From Desulfobacterales bacterium (GTDB lineage: Bacteria; Desulfobacterota; Desulfobacteria; Desulfobacterales; JAFDCJ01), in contig JAOZPY010000079.1 of the NCBI GenBank assembly GCA_029932495.1, positions 1-9,613 on the forward strand: DNA of 9,613 bases. Direction: 5' to 3'. The notes below the pieces were generated by a model, which was given only the letters and a program-made list of their open reading frames with translations, was not told where the DNA came from and made no database searches. Made by a program: the position numbers and the translations under genes. The stretch's first letter is position 1, and each line of letters starts with the position of its first letter. This document shows, one piece after another, positions 6,179 through 9,613 of the stretch.

Positions 6179-7051
6179 TTAATCTTTTCTGCCCGCTTCA
6201 GCGTCATGGGCATACCACCCGCTGCCGGTCTTGCGTCCCAGTTGGCCGGCTTTGACCTTGCGCCGCAAAAGCCGCGGCGGGTAAAAACGGCTGTCTCGGC
6301 TTTCCTCGTAAATTGCCAGCAACGCCCCGTAGGACACATCCAGTCCTACCATGTCTCCGGTTTCAAAGGGCCCCATTCGCCGGCCGAATGCCAGTCTGAC
6401 CCCCCGGTCAATCTCCTCCACGGTGCCGACGCCCTTTTCCAGCAAACGAATGGCCTCCACGTAACTGACCAGGTTGATCCGGTTCAGCAGAAAACCAGGC
6501 ACATCGTATTGAACCCGGATGGGTTCTTTGCCAATCCGGCGCACAAAAGCAACGGCCGTATCCAGGGTTTGCCCGGAAGTCAGCATGCCCCTGACCACCT
6601 CCACAGCCGGCATCATTGGCACGGGACTGAAAAAATGGGTCCCCAGCACATTCTCCGGCCGACCGGTTACAGCCGCAAGCTCCGTGATGGGGATGGCAGA
6701 CGTATTGCTGGCCAGAATCGCTTTCGAATCGCACGCCGCATCCAGTTTTCTGAAAACATCCTGTTTGATTTCCAGTTTTTCAAACACCGCCTCGATGGCC
6801 ATATCGACCCCGGCGGCTTCGCCAAAATCGGTGGCAATTTGGATACGGCTTAAAACGCTCCTTTGGTCTTCTGTCACCTTGCCTTTTTCAATCAGTTTTC
6901 CCAGGGACCATGAAATTTTATCAAGTCCCCGCTCAACAGCTTGGCGGTTGACATCATATAAAAGGACCCGCATGCCGCACTGGGCGCAAACCTGGGCGAT
7001 GCCGCTTCCCATGAGGCCCGCACCCACAATGAACACTTTTTGGATGGACAT
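6179..7051 (-). CDS. 3-hydroxyacyl-CoA dehydrogenase (NAD-dependent, single-function)
   Basis: A 290-residue enzyme that oxidises L-3-hydroxyacyl-CoA to 3-ketoacyl-CoA with NAD+. The Rossmann NAD site shows GAGLMG (10-15) and Asp33 at the end of the second strand, which favours NAD over NADP. SNTSAIPI (115-122), His139 in GTHFFSPVP and Glu151 form the His-Glu catalytic pair. PGFLLNR contains Asn190. The C-terminal helical domain has RRMGPFETGDMVGLD. The length matches stand-alone 3-hydroxybutyryl-CoA dehydrogenases of ~280-290 aa, and no enoyl-CoA hydratase domain is fused. The usual HFFNP reads HFFSP here. The ATG is preceded by AGGTGA, and the gene starts 18 nt after the acyl-CoA dehydrogenase stop. 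It is probably co-transcribed with its neighbours. Short-chain preference is likely but inferred. Confidence 0.93.
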   Translation of the reverse strand: MSIQKVFIVGAGLMGSGIAQVCAQCGMRVLLYDVNRQAVERGLDKISWSLGKLIEKGKVTEDQRSVLSRIQIATDFGEAAGVDMAIEAVFEKLEIKQDVFRKLDAACDSKAILASNTSAIPITELAAVTGRPENVLGTHFFSPVPMMPAVEVVRGMLTSGQTLDTAVAFVRRIGKEPIRVQYDVPGFLLNRINLVSYVEAIRLLEKGVGTVEEIDRGVRLAFGRRMGPFETGDMVGLDVSYGALLAIYEESRDSRFYPPRLLRRKVKAGQLGRKTGSGWYAHDAEAGRKD

Positions 7052-7069
7052 CTTTTCACCTGCCGTTCT

Positions 7070-8224
7070 TTATTTCAAAAGATTGCGCGAAACAATGATT
7101 CTTTGAATTTCACTGGTGCCTTCAAAAATACGATAGAGCCGAACATCACGAAGATGGCGCTCAATTCTAGCAAGTGTCTTATAACCTGCACTTTCACAGA
7201 TTTCCATCGCCTGATCGGCAATCCGGCTGGCCATCTCCGTGCAGAACAGTTTCACCATGGAAGCTTCATGGCTCACATTCTGACCCTGGTCCCGGAGCCA
7301 GGCGGTATACAAAAGCATCTGCCGGGCGGCATAGAGCTGGGTGGCCATATCCGCCAGATCAAAGTGAGCGGATTGTAAATCAGCAGCGGTTTGGCCGGAA
7401 TTCATCCGCCCGCGAACATGTTTGACACAAACATCGAGCAGATCCTCCGAGGCACCCAACGCAGCGGCTCCCATGGTCAGCCGTCCCTTGTCAAGAACGC
7501 GCATGGCCGTCTTAAATCCCTGCCCCACCATTTGCATGCCGCCGATGACATTGTCACTGGGAACTCGGCAGTCTTTAAATACCAACTCATGGGTATGGGA
7601 CCCTTTCAAACCCATCTTGATATCGGCAGGTCCGATTGTCAAGCCGGGCATGTCTTTTTCGATGATCAGGGCGCTGATGCCGCCCCTGGCGCCTTTTTGC
7701 TCATCGGTCACGACAATGGTGGTAATCACGTGGGCGCAATCGGCGTTGGTGATGAACTGCTTGGTCCCGTTGATGAGCCACGCATTTCCATCCAGAACGG
7801 CCGCGGTGCTGATGTGGGCCGCGTCGGAACCGGCGTTGGGTTCGGTAAGAGCAAATGCCGCCGTCCATTGGCCGCTGGCAATACGGGGCAGATATTTTTC
7901 CCTTTGCTTTTCCGTGCCATCAAAGAGAATCCCCATGGAGCCAATCCCGTTGCTCGTACCGATGCGGGAGCGAAAACAGGCGTTGGTCTTCGTCAACTCG
8001 ATATAGATTAAAATCTCTTCCAGGGTGGACAGTCCGAGGCCACCGTATTTTTCCGGGATCGCCAACCCAAAAAGACCCAGGCGACGCATTTTGGCAACGA
8101 TTTCTTCCGGGATATGGGCCTGTGCCTCTACCCGCAGCCCTATTGGTTCCAGATCGTTTTTTACAAAATCCTGAACGGCAGCGCTCAATTCTGCGAATCG
8201 GTTCGATGTTCTGTAAAAATTCAT
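7070..8224 (-). CDS. Acyl-CoA dehydrogenase
   Basis: A 384-residue flavoprotein for the first oxidation of beta-oxidation, acyl-CoA to trans-2-enoyl-CoA, passing electrons to electron-transfer flavoprotein. PEKYGGLGLS (57-66) and AFALTEPNAGSD (123-134) are the classic acyl-CoA dehydrogenase signatures, the latter contacting FAD and substrate. INGTKQFITN (152-161) follows. Glu368 in F-E-G-T-S-E-I-Q aligns with the catalytic base Glu376 of medium-chain acyl-CoA dehydrogenase, so alpha-proton abstraction should be intact. The protein ends IIVSRNLLK, as in many family members, and the length is standard. The start lies 4 nt after the ligase stop, which suggests translational coupling; only a weak AGGA lies upstream. 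Substrate could be short- or medium-chain, branched or aromatic-derived acyl-CoA, and the sequence alone does not decide. Confidence 0.93.
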   Translation of the reverse strand: MNFYRTSNRFAELSAAVQDFVKNDLEPIGLRVEAQAHIPEEIVAKMRRLGLFGLAIPEKYGGLGLSTLEEILIYIELTKTNACFRSRIGTSNGIGSMGILFDGTEKQREKYLPRIASGQWTAAFALTEPNAGSDAAHISTAAVLDGNAWLINGTKQFITNADCAHVITTIVVTDEQKGARGGISALIIEKDMPGLTIGPADIKMGLKGSHTHELVFKDCRVPSDNVIGGMQMVGQGFKTAMRVLDKGRLTMGAAALGASEDLLDVCVKHVRGRMNSGQTAADLQSAHFDLADMATQLYAARQMLLYTAWLRDQGQNVSHEASMVKLFCTEMASRIADQAMEICESAGYKTLARIERHLRDVRLYRIFEGTSEIQRIIVSRNLLK

Positions 8225-8228
8225 TGGC

Positions 8229-9613
8229 TCAAATTTTCCTGTCGGCGTCTTTGGGGATTGCTTTCAACAGCCTTTTCAATGGCTTGCCCGAAGCGTTTTT
8301 GGGGATGGCGGTGATAAACTCGACGATCGTCGGCTTTTTGTAGCTGGCAAGATGCTCCCTGCAAAACCGAATCACTTCCTGTTCGTCAATCTGCACATTT
8401 TTTTTTGCAACCACGTATGCTTTTACGGTTTCCCCCCACAGGTCATGGGGCACCCCCACCACGGCGACATCGACAATCGCCGGATGCTCCAGCAAGACCT
8501 CTTCGATTTCTCGTGGATAGATATTTTCGCCGCCGCTGACGATCATATCCTTTTTGCGATCAACGATAAAGAGATAACCCTCTTGATCCATGCGGGCCAG
8601 GTCACCGGTGTGCAGCCAGCCGTTTTGGATGGCCGCCGCGGTGGCTTTTTCGTCCCGGTAATAGCCCTGCATGACATTCGGTCCGCGGCAGAGCAGCTCC
8701 CCCACCCGGCCCGTCGATAGGGGCCGCTGTTGATCGTCAACAATTTTCACTTCCACGAAAGGGGCTGGCCGGCCCACGGAATATTTCTTGCGCATGGAAT
8801 CTTCGAGGCTCAAAACGGCGATCGTTGGCGAGGCTTCCGTGCATCCATACAGATCGGAAATCCCGACAGCGTTGGGAAACAACTTTTTCAGCCCGGCTTT
8901 GATTTCATCGGGCAAGATCGCCGAGCCACTCGTGCAGGTGGTTATCGAACGGGTGTCGAAACGGTCTGAATGGGGATATTGAAGCAATAACTGATAAACG
9001 GCGGGAGAACCCGGAATGAGCGACACCCTTTCTTCTTCAATAATTTTCAGCACTACTTCCGGATCGAATTTGCGGATCAGAACACTCGTTCCGCCCAAGG
9101 CCACCTGGACCGTAAAATGGTTATTCAAGGCGGCCGAATGAAACAGGGGGCCAATAATCAGCGACACTTCACCCGGGCGGTGTTCCCGGCTGATGATCGT
9201 GTTGAAAAGATTCCAGATAAGGTTGCGGTGCGAAAGCAGCGCTCCTTTGGGTTTGCCTGTGGTGCCGGAAGTATACAGGATCTGGCAGGGGGCGTCTTCA
9301 CTGACGGTAACCGGGGGCTCTTGCGCGTCATTTGCGTCAAGCAGGGCTTCATAGTCATCCGCAAAACCGCCCGGCGGCGCATCGGTTTGCACGAAATGCT
9401 TGACTGCCGCCAGCCTGTCGCGGACAGCGGCGATGGTTTGATGCGAACTGCCATCAAAAAACAGGACGACCGGTTGTGAATGAGCGACAATATAGTGAAG
9501 TTCTTCGGCGCCAAAGCGAAAATTAATGGGCACGGCAATGGCGCCTAACTTTAGGCTGGCAAAGTAGGCTTCGACAAAATGGTGGCTGTTGTGCATGAAA
9601 ATGCCCACCCGAT
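8229..9613 (-). CDS. Acyl-CoA ligase (AMP-forming), 5' end beyond the window
   Basis: The visible ~461 codons encode most of an ANL-superfamily ligase that activates a carboxylic acid with ATP and CoA through an acyl-AMP. The P-loop motif YTSGTTGKPKG is encoded at about 9243-9275. YGCTEASP (A5 motif) follows, then HTGDLARMDQEGYL and D-R-K-K-D-M-I with GGENIYPREIEE in the hinge and C-terminal domain. Near the end is NASGKPLKR, holding the A10 lysine. The frame stays open through the window edge and still reads like the family interior (RVGIFMHNS), so about 50 N-terminal residues are missing here. The GTG at 9606-9608 is therefore an internal codon, not the start. The C-terminus is complete. 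It is the first visible gene of the operon and supplies acyl-CoA to the dehydrogenase that follows 4 nt later. Chain length or aromatic specificity is undetermined. Confidence 0.92.
   Translation of the reverse strand, partial: RVGIFMHNSHHFVEAYFASLKLGAIAVPINFRFGAEELHYIVAHSQPVVLFFDGSSHQTIAAVRDRLAAVKHFVQTDAPPGGFADDYEALLDANDAQEPPVTVSEDAPCQILYTSGTTGKPKGALLSHRNLIWNLFNTIISREHRPGEVSLIIGPLFHSAALNNHFTVQVALGGTSVLIRKFDPEVVLKIIEEERVSLIPGSPAVYQLLLQYPHSDRFDTRSITTCTSGSAILPDEIKAGLKKLFPNAVGISDLYGCTEASPTIAVLSLEDSMRKKYSVGRPAPFVEVKIVDDQQRPLSTGRVGELLCRGPNVMQGYYRDEKATAAAIQNGWLHTGDLARMDQEGYLFIVDRKKDMIVSGGENIYPREIEEVLLEHPAIVDVAVVGVPHDLWGETVKAYVVAKKNVQIDEQEVIRFCREHLASYKKPTIVEFITAIPKNASGKPLKRLLKAIPKDADRKI

Noticed and set aside
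5531..6853. 440-codon plus-strand open frame opposite the thiolase and dehydrogenase genes
   Set aside because: It is the antisense shadow of two clear enzymes in GC-rich DNA. Its product is rich in His, Gly and Pro without a fold signature, and it spans the intergenic gap.
7391..8011. ~200-codon plus-strand frames opposite the acyl-CoA dehydrogenase gene
   Set aside because: Antisense shadows of a well-conserved enzyme, with no ribosome binding site or motif support.
1..9613. CRISPR array, tRNA or rRNA genes
   Set aside because: No regularly spaced repeats were seen, and I noticed no tRNA-like or rRNA-like segments in the intergenic regions.

Overview
The window looks like part of a Desulfobacterota-type (sulfate-reducing or syntrophic deltaproteobacterial) chromosome. 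The grounds are a quinol-dependent NO reductase of anaerobe type beside a tightly packed fatty-acid beta-oxidation operon. The taxon is inferred from gene content and style, not from a marker gene.

The left half (1-4839) is AT-rich, loosely packed and accessory in character. It opens with a complete YefM/YoeB-like toxin-antitoxin operon (68-570), whose promoter carries a perfect 16-bp palindrome between the -35 and -10 elements. Next comes a poorly coding stretch with two copies of a ~51-54 bp direct repeat (629-679 and 1411-1464). Between the copies lie a small four-helix membrane protein (1043-1390) and a start-less, GC-richer reading frame that may be a gene remnant (833-1024). Then follow a full-length quinol-type nitric oxide reductase (1787-4012), a strong hairpin (4032-4076), and an unrecognised 204-residue membrane protein with eleven cysteines (4225-4839). 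The cysteines form three clusters predicted to lie on the same, cytoplasmic, face. The NO reductase plus Cys-rich protein pair is the best candidate for an undescribed functional unit.

The right half (4916-9613) is visibly GC-richer and is read entirely on the minus strand as one operon: acyl-CoA ligase (5' end cut by the window edge), acyl-CoA dehydrogenase, 3-hydroxyacyl-CoA dehydrogenase and thiolase, with gaps of 4, 18 and 21 nt. These give activation, first oxidation, second oxidation and thiolytic cleavage of an acyl chain. The enoyl-CoA hydratase for the middle step is not in the window.

The two halves converge at about 4840-4915, where gene orientation, base composition and gene density all change. 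This looks like the edge between a core catabolic operon and an accessory segment.
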